Below are positions 49,186 through 58,695 of a stretch of 64,000 nucleotides of DNA, one piece after another (positions within the stretch are counted from its first letter, which is position 1; each line of letters starts with the position of its first letter). The stretch covers positions 1,798,001-1,862,000 of the forward strand of contig NZ_VORA01000001.1 in NCBI RefSeq assembly GCF_008477545.1, given 5' to 3'. The translations under genes and the position numbers were made by a program. The notes beneath the pieces were generated by a model. It searched no databases and was not told the origin of the DNA. It was given only the letters and a program-made list of their open reading frames with translations. Origin of the DNA: Roseibium aestuarii. Lineage in GTDB: Bacteria; Pseudomonadota; Alphaproteobacteria; Rhizobiales; Stappiaceae.

Positions 49186-51945
49186 ATGGCAAACAAAATG
49201 CTGATCGACGCGGCCCACCCGGAAGAAACCCGGGTGGTCGTCGTCCGGGGCAATCGGGTTGAAGAATTCGATTTCGAAGCGGCAAACAGGAAGCAGCTTC
49301 GCGGGAACATCTATCTGGCAAAGGTGACGCGGGTCGAACCGTCCCTGCAGGCCGCCTTTGTGGAATATGGCGGAAACCGGCATGGTTTCCTCGCCTTCAG
49401 CGAAATTCATCCCGACTACTACCAGATCCCGGTAGCCGATCGTCAGGCGCTCCTGGAAGAGGAAAGCCGCCAGCACGACGACCATTCCGACGAGCCCCGG
49501 GACGAAAAGCCGCGCCGCCGCCGGCGCCGGTCCTCCGCCGCCCGCAATGAAGGCGCTGCGGATCAGGTCTCCGACGACACCGAAGCCAGCGAAGATGGCG
49601 CCGAGGACGAGGATAACGTTTCCTCCAGGTCCCGCGACGATGACAGCCATGACTTCGCCGAAGATGGATCGGACGAGGACAGCGTGGAATCCGTTGGCGC
49701 CGAAGACGCCATGGAGGAAGTGCCGGTCCGCCGCCAGTCGTCCCGCCGTCAGTACAAGATCCAGGAAGTGATCAAGCGCCGCCAGGTGCTGCTGGTTCAG
49801 GTCGTCAAGGAAGAGCGCGGCAACAAGGGCGCGGCTCTCACCACCTACCTGTCGCTCGCCGGCCGCTACTCCGTCCTGATGCCCAACACCGCCCGTGGCG
49901 GCGGCATCTCCCGCAAGATCACCCAGCTGACCGACCGCAAGCGTCTGAAGAAGATCGCCTCCGAGCTGGAGGTGCCGGAAGGCATGGGCGTCATCCTGCG
50001 GACCGCAGGCGCCAGCCGCACCAAGGCCGAGATCAAGCGCGACTTCGAATATCTGATGCGCCTGTGGGAGAACGTGCGCGAGCTCACCCTGCGCTCGACC
50101 GCTCCCTCCCTCGTCTATGAGGAAGGCAGCCTGATCAAGCGCTCGATCCGCGACCTCTACAACAAGGACATCGACCAGGTTCTGGTCGCCGGTGAGGAAG
50201 GCTACCGCGAGGCCAAGGACTTCATGCGCATGCTCATGCCGAGCCATGCCAAGAACGTCCAGCCCTACCGCGATGCGTCCCCGGTATTCATCCGCTACGG
50301 GGTCGAGCCGCAGCTCGATGCCATGTTCTCGCCCCAGGTGACGCTCAAGTCCGGCGGTTACATCGTCATCAACCAGACGGAAGCGCTGGTGTCGATCGAC
50401 GTGAACTCCGGCAAGTCCACGCGTGAGCACAACATCGAGGACACTGCCCTCCAGACCAACCTGGAAGCGGCGGAAGAAGTCGCCCGCCAGCTGCGTCTGC
50501 GCGATCTGGCCGGTCTGGTTGTCATCGACTTCATCGACATGGAGGAGAACAAGAACAACCGGAACGTCGAGCGCCGCCTGAAGGAATGCTTGAAGAGCGA
50601 CCGCGCCCGCATCCAGGTTGGCCGCATCTCCCACTTCGGCCTGCTGGAAATGTCGCGTCAGCGCATCCGCACCGGGGTTCTGGAAAGCTCCACCACGCTC
50701 TGCCCGCACTGCCATGGCACGGGCATGATCCGCTCGGTCGAATCCGTTGCCCTCCACGTCCTCCGGTCGCTGGAAGACAACCTGCTCAAGGGCGCGACCC
50801 ACAACCTGATCATCCGCACCACTGCGGAAGTGGCCCTCTACATCCTCAACCAGAAGCGTTCGAACCTAGTCGATCTGGAAGCCCGCTTCGCGGTCGAGAT
50901 CACCCTGCAGGCCGAACACATGCACAACGGCCAGCTCTACCAGCTGGAACGGGCCGAACTGGTTGACCGGGAGCGCTACCCGCAGCCGGTGCTGACCACC
51001 ATCCATCCTGACACCTTCGAGATCGACGACATCGACATTCCGGAGGACGAGGACGAAGAAGACAACCTGCCCGCCGGCGAAGACGCCCGCGAGGATCAGT
51101 CCGAAGACGAGAGCGAGAACGACGGCGACAGCGAGGGCGAAGGCCAGCGCGGTTCGGGTGACCGTCGCCGCCGCCGCCGCCGCAAGCGTCGGCGTGGTGG
51201 CAGCCAAGATGGCGCCAGCGAAGGCAACATGGCCGCCCGCGAGGACAGCTCCGACGAGAACGGCTCCGCAGAGTCTGACGATGAGGACACTGCCTCCGAA
51301 GGCGAGACCTCCGAAGCCGATGGCGACACCGATGGTGAACCGCGCCGCAAGCGCCGTCGCGGCCGTCGCGGTGGCCGTCGCAGCCGTCGCAATGGCGAAG
51401 GTGAAGGCGAAAACGGGTCCGAAGACGGCTCTGACGGCGAAACCGCCTCTGACGACGCCGACGCGGGCCAGGATGCCGCAGCTGAAGTCTCCGCAACCGA
51501 GGCCGCTCCGGTCGACGCAGCGGCTACCGAGGCAACCGTCTCCAAGGACGAGGCTGACGCCGCTCCGGCTGAGACCGTGACTGACGCCCCGGCGGTGGAA
51601 ATGGCCCCTGAGGCCGTCGCGGAAGCAGCCCCTGAGGCTCAGGCCGTCGAGGCGCCGGTTGCCCATGAAGCCGAACCGGTCGTGGAAACCGTGGCCGAGC
51701 CGGTCGCGGACACCGTCGAGGCCCCTTCCGCCGAACCCGTCGCCGAGGCGGTGGACGAGACCGGCGAGCAGAAGGTCGCCGAGACCTCTGGCGAAGCCGA
51801 GACCGTCGCGGCCGATGAGGAGCCCGCAGCCCCCTCGGCCCCGGCCGAACCGGTTGTGACCAGCGAGCTGGCCTCCACCCCGGAGAACGACGACCCGAAC
51901 CGCCCCAAGCGGGGCGGCTGGTGGCAGCGCCGCACGTTCTTCTGA
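49186..51945 (+). CDS. rne: Ribonuclease E
   Basis: 919-residue endoribonuclease and degradosome scaffold. The N-terminal S1 domain (from about 35) is split by an acidic/arginine insert (about 90-185), common in alphaproteobacterial RNase E. The DNase I-like catalytic part has the metal aspartates in SIDVNSGKSTREHN and VVIDFIDME, then the Zn-link C506-x-x-C509 (CPHCHGTG), and the small domain to about 600. The C-terminal 320 residues are low complexity: acidic, then arginine-rich (RRRRRRKRRRGG, RRKRRRGRRGGRR), then Ala/Glu/Val-rich, ending KRGGWWQRRTFF. This half probably binds RNA and partners. It is divergent from the amidase gene and has its own terminator. Confidence 0.97.
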   Translation: MANKMLIDAAHPEETRVVVVRGNRVEEFDFEAANRKQLRGNIYLAKVTRVEPSLQAAFVEYGGNRHGFLAFSEIHPDYYQIPVADRQALLEEESRQHDDHSDEPRDEKPRRRRRRSSAARNEGAADQVSDDTEASEDGAEDEDNVSSRSRDDDSHDFAEDGSDEDSVESVGAEDAMEEVPVRRQSSRRQYKIQEVIKRRQVLLVQVVKEERGNKGAALTTYLSLAGRYSVLMPNTARGGGISRKITQLTDRKRLKKIASELEVPEGMGVILRTAGASRTKAEIKRDFEYLMRLWENVRELTLRSTAPSLVYEEGSLIKRSIRDLYNKDIDQVLVAGEEGYREAKDFMRMLMPSHAKNVQPYRDASPVFIRYGVEPQLDAMFSPQVTLKSGGYIVINQTEALVSIDVNSGKSTREHNIEDTALQTNLEAAEEVARQLRLRDLAGLVVIDFIDMEENKNNRNVERRLKECLKSDRARIQVGRISHFGLLEMSRQRIRTGVLESSTTLCPHCHGTGMIRSVESVALHVLRSLEDNLLKGATHNLIIRTTAEVALYILNQKRSNLVDLEARFAVEITLQAEHMHNGQLYQLERAELVDRERYPQPVLTTIHPDTFEIDDIDIPEDEDEEDNLPAGEDAREDQSEDESENDGDSEGEGQRGSGDRRRRRRRKRRRGGSQDGASEGNMAAREDSSDENGSAESDDEDTASEGETSEADGDTDGEPRRKRRRGRRGGRRSRRNGEGEGENGSEDGSDGETASDDADAGQDAAAEVSATEAAPVDAAATEATVSKDEADAAPAETVTDAPAVEMAPEAVAEAAPEAQAVEAPVAHEAEPVVETVAEPVADTVEAPSAEPVAEAVDETGEQKVAETSGEAETVAADEEPAAPSAPAEPVVTSELASTPENDDPNRPKRGGWWQRRTFF

Positions 51946-51970
51946 GGACGACCGGCACGAGACATGAAAA

Positions 51971-51997
51971 AGGCGGCCCAAGTGGCCGCCTTTTTTC
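51971..51997 (+). terminator. Rho-independent terminator of rne
   Basis: Stem AAGGCGGCC / GGCCGCCTT with a short loop, followed by a T-run, 26 bases after the rne stop. An A-run in front makes it possibly bidirectional for the convergent aminotransferase gene. Confidence 0.88.
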
Positions 51998-52044
51998 TTG
52001 CCTCGCCTCGCCGGTCGCTCGCACTCCTGCGCTCCCCTCACCTT

Positions 52045-52121
52045 CGTCACGCTCGGGCCCATCCCGAGCACCCAGTCTTCGACGCCTAAGGCTCGATCCT
52101 CGGCACGGGGCCGAGGATGAC
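52045..52121. repeat. Bi-palindromic intergenic repeat, copy 5
   Basis: Complete element with left hairpin (CGCTCGGGCCCATCCCGAGC), core AGTCTTCGACGCCTAAGGCT and right hairpin (CCTCGGCACGGGGCCGAGG). It lies between the convergent genes rne and the aminotransferase gene. Confidence 0.85.
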
Positions 52122-52157
52122 AAACACTGGGCGGCGCAGGGACGACGCGGGGATTCC

Positions 52158-53336
52158 CTAGCGGAGCCAGGCGCCCAGGGCCGCGAGGGCGGTTTCCATG
52201 TCGCCGGTCGTGCCGGCAAACGACAGGCGCATGAAGCGGGCCCCGTTGATCTGGTCGAAATCCGCCCCCGGCGTCCCGGCGACACCGGCTTCCGCCAGCA
52301 TCGCCTTGGTGAAGGCGAGCGAGTCGTTGGTGAAGCGACTGATGTCCGCGTAGACGTAGAAGGCCCCGTCCACCGGCAGCAGCTTGTCGAACCCGATCTT
52401 CGGCAAGCCGTCGAGGAGAAGCTTGCGGTTGGCCGCATAGCCCGCCTTGACGATCTCCAGCTCACGGCCCGCCCCGAGGGCGGCTTCCGCGGCCACCTGC
52501 GACAGGCCGGGCGCCGAGATATAGAGGCTCTGGGTGAGCTTCTCCACCGGCCGCACCAGATCCTCCGGCAGAACCATCCAGCCGATGCGCCAGCCGGTCA
52601 TGCAGAAATACTTCGAGAATGAGTTGATGATGATCGCCCGGTCGGAAAAGCGCAGGGCCGTCTCCTGAGTGCCCTGATAGACGAGGCCGTGGTAGATCTC
52701 GTCGGAGATGAACCAGATGCCTTCCCGGTCGCAATAGGTCACCAGGGCTTCCAGGGCCTCGGGTGTCATCATCGTGCCGGTGGGGTTGGCGGGGCTTGCC
52801 ACCAGCACCCCGTGCACCGGTCCGTCCCGGCGGGCAGCTTCCAGATGCTCGGGCGTCAGGCTCCAGCGGCTGTCCTCACCCACCTCGACCTCGACCGGCA
52901 CCAGCCCGAGCGCCTTGAGGATGTTGCGATAGGCCGGATAACCCGGCGAGGTCAGCACGATCCGGTCGCCCGGATTGAAGGCGGCGAGAAAGATGAGGTT
53001 GAAGCCTGCCGAAGAGCCGGTCGTCACCGCGATGCGCGCTTCCGGCACCTCGACCCCGTAGGTCGCCAGATAGTGCCGCGAGAGCCCCTGCCGCAGCGAG
53101 GGAATGCCGAGCGCCTGGGTATAGCCGATCCGGCCGTCTTCAAGGGCGCGGATCGCGGCCTCGCGGGCGGCAACCGGCGCCGGAGCACCGGGCTGGCCCA
53201 CTTCCATGTGGATGATCCGCCGGCCTTCAGCCTCCAGACGCGCCGCCTCGCTCAGCACTTCCATGGCGAGAAACGGATCGACGGCGCTGCGCGCAGATAC
53301 GGCCTGCCGGCTCACGGTCTTGTGCGTGATGGTCAA
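52158..53336 (-). CDS. Pyridoxal-phosphate aminotransferase, class I/II (aspartate-type)
   Basis: 392 residues. The PLP lysine is K242 (INSFSKYFCMTGWRIGW). Other fold-type I markers are HMEVGQPGAPAP at the N-terminus, NPTGTMMTPEAL, and WFISDEIYHGLVY with the PLP-contacting Asp and Tyr. The substrate pair cannot be fixed from sequence; aspartate or aromatic amino acids are likely. The start is TTG at 53336, 5 bases after GGAGG. A longer frame to 53522 adds 62 arginine-rich residues and overlaps the control region of the divergent M48 gene. Confidence 0.93.
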   Translation of the reverse strand: MTITHKTVSRQAVSARSAVDPFLAMEVLSEAARLEAEGRRIIHMEVGQPGAPAPVAAREAAIRALEDGRIGYTQALGIPSLRQGLSRHYLATYGVEVPEARIAVTTGSSAGFNLIFLAAFNPGDRIVLTSPGYPAYRNILKALGLVPVEVEVGEDSRWSLTPEHLEAARRDGPVHGVLVASPANPTGTMMTPEALEALVTYCDREGIWFISDEIYHGLVYQGTQETALRFSDRAIIINSFSKYFCMTGWRIGWMVLPEDLVRPVEKLTQSLYISAPGLSQVAAEAALGAGRELEIVKAGYAANRKLLLDGLPKIGFDKLLPVDGAFYVYADISRFTNDSLAFTKAMLAEAGVAGTPGADFDQINGARFMRLSFAGTTGDMETALAALGAWLR

Positions 53337-53472
53337 GTTGCCTCCGGGTGTCCTTGATTTGCCTCGTTTCCCTCTTACCATCCGCTCAATCCGCTTGCAC
53401 AGACGGGAGCTTGACCTTTTCCCGGGCTGTCTTCTACGGTTCGTGCACTTCATCCAGCCGAGGACACTCGCC

Positions 53473-54858
53473 TTGCGCAAACTTCTGAGCTCCGGACTGA
53501 CCGCCGCTCTGCTTCTGCCCACCCTCCTCGGCGTCCTGCCGACCGCCGCCCAGGCCCAGCAGCGCGGCCTGCCCCTGGTGCGCGACGCGGAAACCGAGGA
53601 TCTCCTGCGCGACTATGCGGCGCCGATCTTCAAGGTGGCCGGCATCGGCAATTCACCGGCCGAGATCGTGCTGGTGAATGACAAGTCCTTCAATGCCTTC
53701 GTCCCCGACAGCAAGCGCATGTTCATCAACATCGGCGTCATTCTGGAGGCAGAGACCCCAGGCGAGGTGATCGGGGTGATCGCCCATGAAACCGGCCACA
53801 TCGCCGGCCGCCACCTGGTGCGCCTGCGTCAGGCCGCGGCCAATGCCCAGATCATGTCCGTTATCGGCATGGTGCTGGGCGCAGGTGCGGCCGTGGCCGG
53901 GGCCAGTGCCGGGTCCAGCCAGGCGACCACCGGGGGCGCTGCCGCGGCACTGGGCGCCGGCGGCCTCGGTCAGCGCTCGCTCCTGTCCTATCAGCGCGGC
54001 GAGGAAGCCTCCGCCGACCGGGCCGCGCTTCGCTATCTCGAAGCCACTGGACAGAGCGCCAAGGGCATGTTGACCGTGTTCGAGCGTTTCGCCGAGCAGC
54101 AGGTCTTTGCCTCCCGCTTCGCCGATCCTTACGCGGTCTCCCATCCCATGGCCAACGAGCGCTACCGGTCACTGGCCGTCGATGCCCAGGCCAGCCGTTA
54201 TTTCGATACCCCGGCGCCGGCCGCCCTGGCCGCCCGTCACGCCATGGTGCGCGCCAAGCTCTTTGCCTTCGTCAATCACCCCAACGAGGTGGCCCGGCGC
54301 TATCCCAAGAGCGACAGTTCCATGCCGGCGCAATATGCCCGGGCGGTGGCGGCCATGAAGAGCCGCTCCCGCAAGGCCATCGCCCAGATCGACGACCTGA
54401 TCCGCCAGCAGCCGAACAACCCCCACTTCCAGGAGCTGAAAGGCCAGGCCCTGATGGAGGCCGGTCGCCCGCGCGAGGCGGTGCCCGCCTTCCGCAAGGC
54501 CGTGGCCCTGCACCCGCAGGAGGGTCAGTTCCTCATCTGGCTCGGCTATGCCCTTGTCGCCTCCAACGACAACAGCGCCCTCGCCGAGGCCGAAGGCGCC
54601 CTGAAGGGTGGCCTGCAACGCGACCCCAATTCCGGCATCGGCTACAGCCAGCTGGCAATTGCCCATGCCCGCCAGGGCGAGACGGCGGAGGCGGATCTCG
54701 CCACCGCCCGCGGCCTCATGATCCAGGGCGACTTCCAGGGCGCCAAGCGCTACGCACAGCGAGCTCAACAGAATTTGAAGCGCGGCACGCCCGCCTGGCT
54801 TCAAGCCGATGATATTCTGTCCTATAGACCGCCGGAGAACCTGCAGCGTCGGCGCTGA
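53473..54858 (+). CDS. Periplasmic M48 metallopeptidase with TPR domain (BepA-like)
   Basis: 461 residues. Signal peptide 1-28 (AQA cleavage). The M48 zinc motif HETGH (H105, E106, H109) is present, with the third ligand in EEASADRAAL. The C-terminal half (about 310-440) consists of TPR-like helical repeats (AIAQIDDLIRQQPNNPHFQE, REAVPAFRKAVALHPQEG). This arrangement matches BepA/YfgC, which assembles or degrades outer-membrane proteins such as LptD. The start TTG at 53473 has GAGGA 8 bases upstream; the longer frame before it is unlike protein. It is followed by the DsbA-like gene on the same strand after 82 bases. Confidence 0.93.
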   Translation: MRKLLSSGLTAALLLPTLLGVLPTAAQAQQRGLPLVRDAETEDLLRDYAAPIFKVAGIGNSPAEIVLVNDKSFNAFVPDSKRMFINIGVILEAETPGEVIGVIAHETGHIAGRHLVRLRQAAANAQIMSVIGMVLGAGAAVAGASAGSSQATTGGAAAALGAGGLGQRSLLSYQRGEEASADRAALRYLEATGQSAKGMLTVFERFAEQQVFASRFADPYAVSHPMANERYRSLAVDAQASRYFDTPAPAALAARHAMVRAKLFAFVNHPNEVARRYPKSDSSMPAQYARAVAAMKSRSRKAIAQIDDLIRQQPNNPHFQELKGQALMEAGRPREAVPAFRKAVALHPQEGQFLIWLGYALVASNDNSALAEAEGALKGGLQRDPNSGIGYSQLAIAHARQGETAEADLATARGLMIQGDFQGAKRYAQRAQQNLKRGTPAWLQADDILSYRPPENLQRRR

Positions 54859-54940
54859 GCCGGCCCGGGCGCGTTCCGGAGACCCATACCGACTTCGTGC
54901 CGCGCCCGACCGGCCCGCACGCAAGCAACAGGAGCCTTTC

Positions 54941-55738
54941 ATGTCCCATCTTCGCCTCTTCACCGCACGCCGGCTGCGGTCCGCTCTTGGCGGTCTTGCC
55001 CTCGGCGCCGGTCTTCTGGGTGCAGGCGTCTTCGGTGATGTCGCTCCGGTGCGCGCCGCCGACATGGACCGCGCCCAGGTGGAAACCATCGTCAAGGAAT
55101 ATCTTCTGGCCAACCCGGAAGTGATCCGCGATGCGCTCGCCGAGCTGGACCGCCGCCAGCAGGCGGCCGAGGAAAAGGCCCGCAACGACGCCCTGTCGAG
55201 CAGCGCCGACATTCTCTTCAACTCGGAGCATCAGGCCGTCCTCGGCAACCCGGACGGGGATGTCACCCTGGTCGAATTCTTTGATTACAACTGCGGCTAC
55301 TGCAAGCGTGCCTATGCGGACATGGTGCGCCTGATCGAGGAAGACCCCAAGCTGCGCGTCGTGCTGAAGGAATTCCCGGTTCTTGGCCAGGGCTCGGCGG
55401 AGGCTGCCCAGATCGCCGTGGCGGTCAACAAGCTGGCGCCCGAGAAATACGCCGATTTCCACCAGGCCCTGCTGCTCCAGCGCGGTCAGGCGAATCACGC
55501 CAGCGCGATCGAGGCGGCAACCGGCATCGGCCTGACCGAAGCCCAGATCGGCGAAGTGGTGCAGACCGAACTCGCCCGAACCTCCATCAGCGAGGTCTAC
55601 GAGCTGGCCGACAAGCTCGGTCTCTCGGGCACCCCGTCCTATGTGGTGGGCAACGAGGTGATCCCCGGCGCCATCGGCTACGATGGTCTGAAAGCGCGGA
55701 TCGAGTCTGTGCGCAACTGCGGCCAGACCACCTGTTAA
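54941..55738 (+). CDS. DsbA-family thiol:disulfide protein (Com1/ScsC-like)
   Basis: 265 residues with a signal peptide (about 1-39, VRA cleavage). A helical dimerisation-type segment follows (about 42-90), then a thioredoxin fold with the active site C118-G-Y-C121 (FFDYNCGYCKRAY) and the cis-proline loop GLSGTPSYVVG. An extra cysteine pair sits at the very C-terminus (RNCGQTTC). Periplasmic oxidase or isomerase. The N-terminal helical region resembles the ScsC/BdbD-like subgroup. The ribosome-binding site AGGAG precedes the ATG. It is probably co-transcribed with the M48 gene and closed by a terminator. Confidence 0.94.
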   Translation: MSHLRLFTARRLRSALGGLALGAGLLGAGVFGDVAPVRAADMDRAQVETIVKEYLLANPEVIRDALAELDRRQQAAEEKARNDALSSSADILFNSEHQAVLGNPDGDVTLVEFFDYNCGYCKRAYADMVRLIEEDPKLRVVLKEFPVLGQGSAEAAQIAVAVNKLAPEKYADFHQALLLQRGQANHASAIEAATGIGLTEAQIGEVVQTELARTSISEVYELADKLGLSGTPSYVVGNEVIPGAIGYDGLKARIESVRNCGQTTC

Positions 55739-56070
55739 TCGGGAAAAAGGCCCGGACCCCAGACGGTTCGGGCTTTTTTTCATCAACGGGAGTGCCTATA
55801 AGGAGCGATGATCGGCCCGCGGAAACGTTGGGGCCGCCTATGTTCAAGCTCAACCGGTACGAAAGACCTTGGACGCTTACGGAAATGACACCCCACGGGG
55901 CGGATTGTCTGGCGGGACGTACCCTCGCCGGAAGCCTCTGAGTGAAAGAGACCGCCGCCCTGCATGCGGATCCCTGCATACGGATCATTGTCCAACCGTC
56001 CGCCCACGCCAGGCGCAGCAGCCTGAATGGCGCAGCCACAGCCTGACCGATATTACGAAAGTTCAGCCAC
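55739..56070. other. Leader region upstream of accB, no aroQ present
   Basis: 332 bases. After the terminator it presumably holds the accB promoter and leader. In many Hyphomicrobiales aroQ occupies this place, but none of the frames here carries aroQ motifs. Short frames begin at several ATGs with no recognisable product. Confidence 0.55.
55748..55780 (+). terminator. Rho-independent terminator after the DsbA-like gene
   Basis: Stem GCCCGGACC / GGTTCGGGC (one G-U pair) followed by seven T, about 12 bases past the stop. Confidence 0.88.
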
Positions 56071-56538
56071 ATGTCGAAAGATAACAAGAAGTTTGATACG
56101 GACCTGATCCGCGATCTTGCGCTGCTTCTCGATGAGACGAACCTGACCGAGATCGAGCTGGAGCAGACCGATTTCCGTGTCCGCGTCGCCCGCCAGATCT
56201 CTTATGACGCGCCGATCCATGTGGCCGCCCCGGCTCCGGTGGCAGCCCCTGTCGCCGCCCCCGCAGCCGCTCCGGCTGCTGCCCCGGCCGCCGCTTCCGC
56301 CGCAGTCGACGCCATCACCTCCCCGATGGTCGGCACCGCCTATCTCGCTGCCGAACCGGGCGCCAAGCCCTATGTCCAGGTGGGCGACAAGGTCTCCGTC
56401 GGTCAGACGATCCTGATCATCGAAGCGATGAAGACCATGAACCACATTCCGGCAACCAAGGCCGGCGTCGTGAAGCAGATCCTCGTGGACGACGCCCAGC
56501 CGGTCGAATTCGGCGAACCGCTCATCATCGTCGAATAA
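56071..56538 (+). CDS. accB: Biotin carboxyl carrier protein of acetyl-CoA carboxylase
   Basis: 155 residues. The N-terminal helical part (1-45) is followed by an Ala/Pro-rich flexible linker (about 51-78) and a biotinyl domain with the biotin-accepting K121 in [11 protein letters not shown]. It carries carboxybiotin between AccC and the carboxyltransferase for malonyl-CoA synthesis. It is followed by accC after 13 bases. The ligase that charges it is encoded by birA at the other end of the window. Confidence 0.97.
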   Translation: MSKDNKKFDTDLIRDLALLLDETNLTEIELEQTDFRVRVARQISYDAPIHVAAPAPVAAPVAAPAAAPAAAPAAASAAVDAITSPMVGTAYLAAEPGAKPYVQVGDKVSVGQTILIIEAMKTMNHIPATKAGVVKQILVDDAQPVEFGEPLIIVE

Positions 56539-56551
56539 GGAGCGCTTGCTC

Positions 56552-57901
56552 ATGTTCTCCAAGATCCTCATTGCCAACCGCGGTGAGATTGCGCTGCGCA
56601 TCCTGCGCGCCTGCAAGGAGCTTGGCATCTCCACCGTGGCGGTTCACTCCACGGCCGATGCCAATGCCATGCACGTGCGTCTGGCGGATGAAAGCGTCTG
56701 CATCGGCCCCCCGGCCGCCCGCGACAGCTATCTGAACATCCCGCAGCTTCTGGCCGCCTGTGAAATCACCGGTGCCGACGCGGTCCACCCGGGTTACGGC
56801 TTCCTCTCCGAGAACGCCCGCTTCGCGGAAATCCTCGAAGCCCACAACATCGTCTTCATCGGGCCGACCTCGGAACACATCCGCATCATGGGTGACAAGA
56901 TCCAGGCCAAGCAGACGGCCCGGGATCTCGGCATTCCGGTCGTGCCCGGTTCCGACGGCGCCGTGCGCCCGGAAGACGACGCCCATGCCATTGCGGCCGA
57001 GATCGGCTATCCGGTTCTCGTCAAGGCCGCAGCTGGCGGCGGCGGACGCGGCATGAAGGTCGCCAAGACCGCTGCCGACCTGGATGGCGCGCTGGCCAAT
57101 GCCCGTGCGGAAGCCAAGGCCGCCTTCGGCGACGATGCTCTCTACATGGAGAAGTATCTCGGCAAGCCGCGCCACATCGAGATCCAGGTTCTCGGCGACG
57201 GCAAGGGCAACGCCATTCACCTCGGCGAACGCGACTGCTCCCTGCAGCGCCGTCACCAGAAAGTGCTGGAAGAAGCTCCGTCTCCCTGCCTCAACGTCGA
57301 GCAGCGCAACCAGATCGGCGAGATCGTCGCCAATGCCATGCGCAAGCTCAAGTACCGCGGCGTGGGCACCGTCGAGTTCCTCTATGAGAACGGCGAGTTC
57401 TACTTCATCGAGATGAACACCCGCCTGCAGGTGGAACATCCGGTGACGGAAATGATCACCGGCATCGACCTGGTCAACGAACAGATCCGCATCGCCGCCG
57501 GCGGCAGCCTGGATCTTCGCCAGGAAGACGTGAAGTTCGAGGGCCATGCCATCGAATGCCGCATCAACGCCGAGGATCCGCGCACCTTCATGCCGTCTCC
57601 GGGCACCATCACCTATTACCACCCGCCCGGTGGTCTGGGTGTGCGCGTCGATAGCGGTGTCTATCAGGGCTACAAGATCCCGCCCTATTACGACAGCCTG
57701 ATCGGCAAGCTCATCGTGCACGGCCGCAACCGCGTCGAGTGCCTGATGCGCCTGCGCCGCTGCCTGGACGAGTTCGTTGTCGACGAGATCAAGTCCACCA
57801 TCCCGCTGTTCCGGGATCTCGTGGAAAATCAGGACATCGCCAACGGACAATACGACATCCACTGGCTGGAACAGTATCTCGCAAACACCTCGGAGAGCTA
57901 A
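56552..57901 (+). CDS. accC: Biotin carboxylase subunit of acetyl-CoA carboxylase
   Basis: 449-residue ATP-grasp enzyme that carboxylates biotin on AccB. It has [16 protein letters not shown] at the N-terminus, the glycine-rich ATP loop [39 protein letters not shown] and the following metal and bicarbonate residues. The ATG at 56552 has AAGGAG 9 bases upstream; a TTG two codons earlier is too close to that site. It forms an operon with accB, and aat follows after 27 bases. Confidence 0.98.
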   Translation: MFSKILIANRGEIALRILRACKELGISTVAVHSTADANAMHVRLADESVCIGPPAARDSYLNIPQLLAACEITGADAVHPGYGFLSENARFAEILEAHNIVFIGPTSEHIRIMGDKIQAKQTARDLGIPVVPGSDGAVRPEDDAHAIAAEIGYPVLVKAAAGGGGRGMKVAKTAADLDGALANARAEAKAAFGDDALYMEKYLGKPRHIEIQVLGDGKGNAIHLGERDCSLQRRHQKVLEEAPSPCLNVEQRNQIGEIVANAMRKLKYRGVGTVEFLYENGEFYFIEMNTRLQVEHPVTEMITGIDLVNEQIRIAAGGSLDLRQEDVKFEGHAIECRINAEDPRTFMPSPGTITYYHPPGGLGVRVDSGVYQGYKIPPYYDSLIGKLIVHGRNRVECLMRLRRCLDEFVVDEIKSTIPLFRDLVENQDIANGQYDIHWLEQYLANTSES

Positions 57902-57928
57902 GGCTCTCCGGCGGCAACCGACGCGCCC

Positions 57929-58672
57929 ATGGCAGAACACAGCGACGACATTGTCCTGGAAATCACCCCGCAGGTCCTGCTGAAGGCTTATGCCTGCGGG
58001 TTGTTCCCCATGGCGGAATCGGCAGAGGATGCCGGCCTGTTCTGGCTCGAGCCCGAACACCGCGGCATCCTCCCCCTCTCCGACTTTCATCTTCCCCGAC
58101 GCCTGCGCCGCACGCTGCGCGCCGACCGGTTCGAGATCCGCATCTCCACCGACTTCGAGGCGGTGATCGACGGCTGTGCCGGTGGCGGTCCCGACCGGCC
58201 CAAGACCTGGATCAACCGGGAAATCCGCCGTCTCTATGGCGAGCTCTTCGACCTGGGCTATTGCCACACGGTGGAAGCCTGGGAGAACGAGACCCTCGTG
58301 GGCGGGCTCTACGGCGTCTCCCTCAACGGCGCCTTCTTCGGCGAAAGCATGTTCACGAAGGCCACCGACGCCTCCAAGGTCTGCTTCTCCCATCTGGTCG
58401 CCCGACTGATCGCTGGCGGCTACACCCTTCTCGACACCCAGTTCGTCACGTCCCACCTCGCCCGCTTCGGCACGATCGAAGTGGACCGGGACACGTATAA
58501 CGACGAGCTCGCCAAGGCCCTTCAGGTGGAAGGCGACTTCTATGCCCTGAGCGCCGAAGCCACCGGCGCTGACGTGCTGGAGATCGTGGAGCGCCATTGC
58601 AAGGGCGCGCCGCAACCGGACCTGTCCCGCCCGTTCCCCGAAGACGGGGACGACGAAGACGAGGAAGCCTGA
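57929..58672 (+). CDS. aat: Leucyl/phenylalanyl-tRNA--protein transferase
   Basis: 247 residues. It adds Leu or Phe to the N-terminus of proteins with basic first residues, marking them for ClpAP (N-end rule). Signatures: LKAYACGLFPMAE, FWLEPEHRGILPL, TWINREIRRLY, and GGLYGVSLNGAFFGESMF with KVCFSHLVARL. The length is usual for alphaproteobacteria. It is the third gene of the accB-accC-aat run and ends in an acidic tail (GDDEDEEA). Confidence 0.96.
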   Translation: MAEHSDDIVLEITPQVLLKAYACGLFPMAESAEDAGLFWLEPEHRGILPLSDFHLPRRLRRTLRADRFEIRISTDFEAVIDGCAGGGPDRPKTWINREIRRLYGELFDLGYCHTVEAWENETLVGGLYGVSLNGAFFGESMFTKATDASKVCFSHLVARLIAGGYTLLDTQFVTSHLARFGTIEVDRDTYNDELAKALQVEGDFYALSAEATGADVLEIVERHCKGAPQPDLSRPFPEDGDDEDEEA

Positions 58673-58695
58673 GCGTCGCCGGTCTCGCTTCGGGT

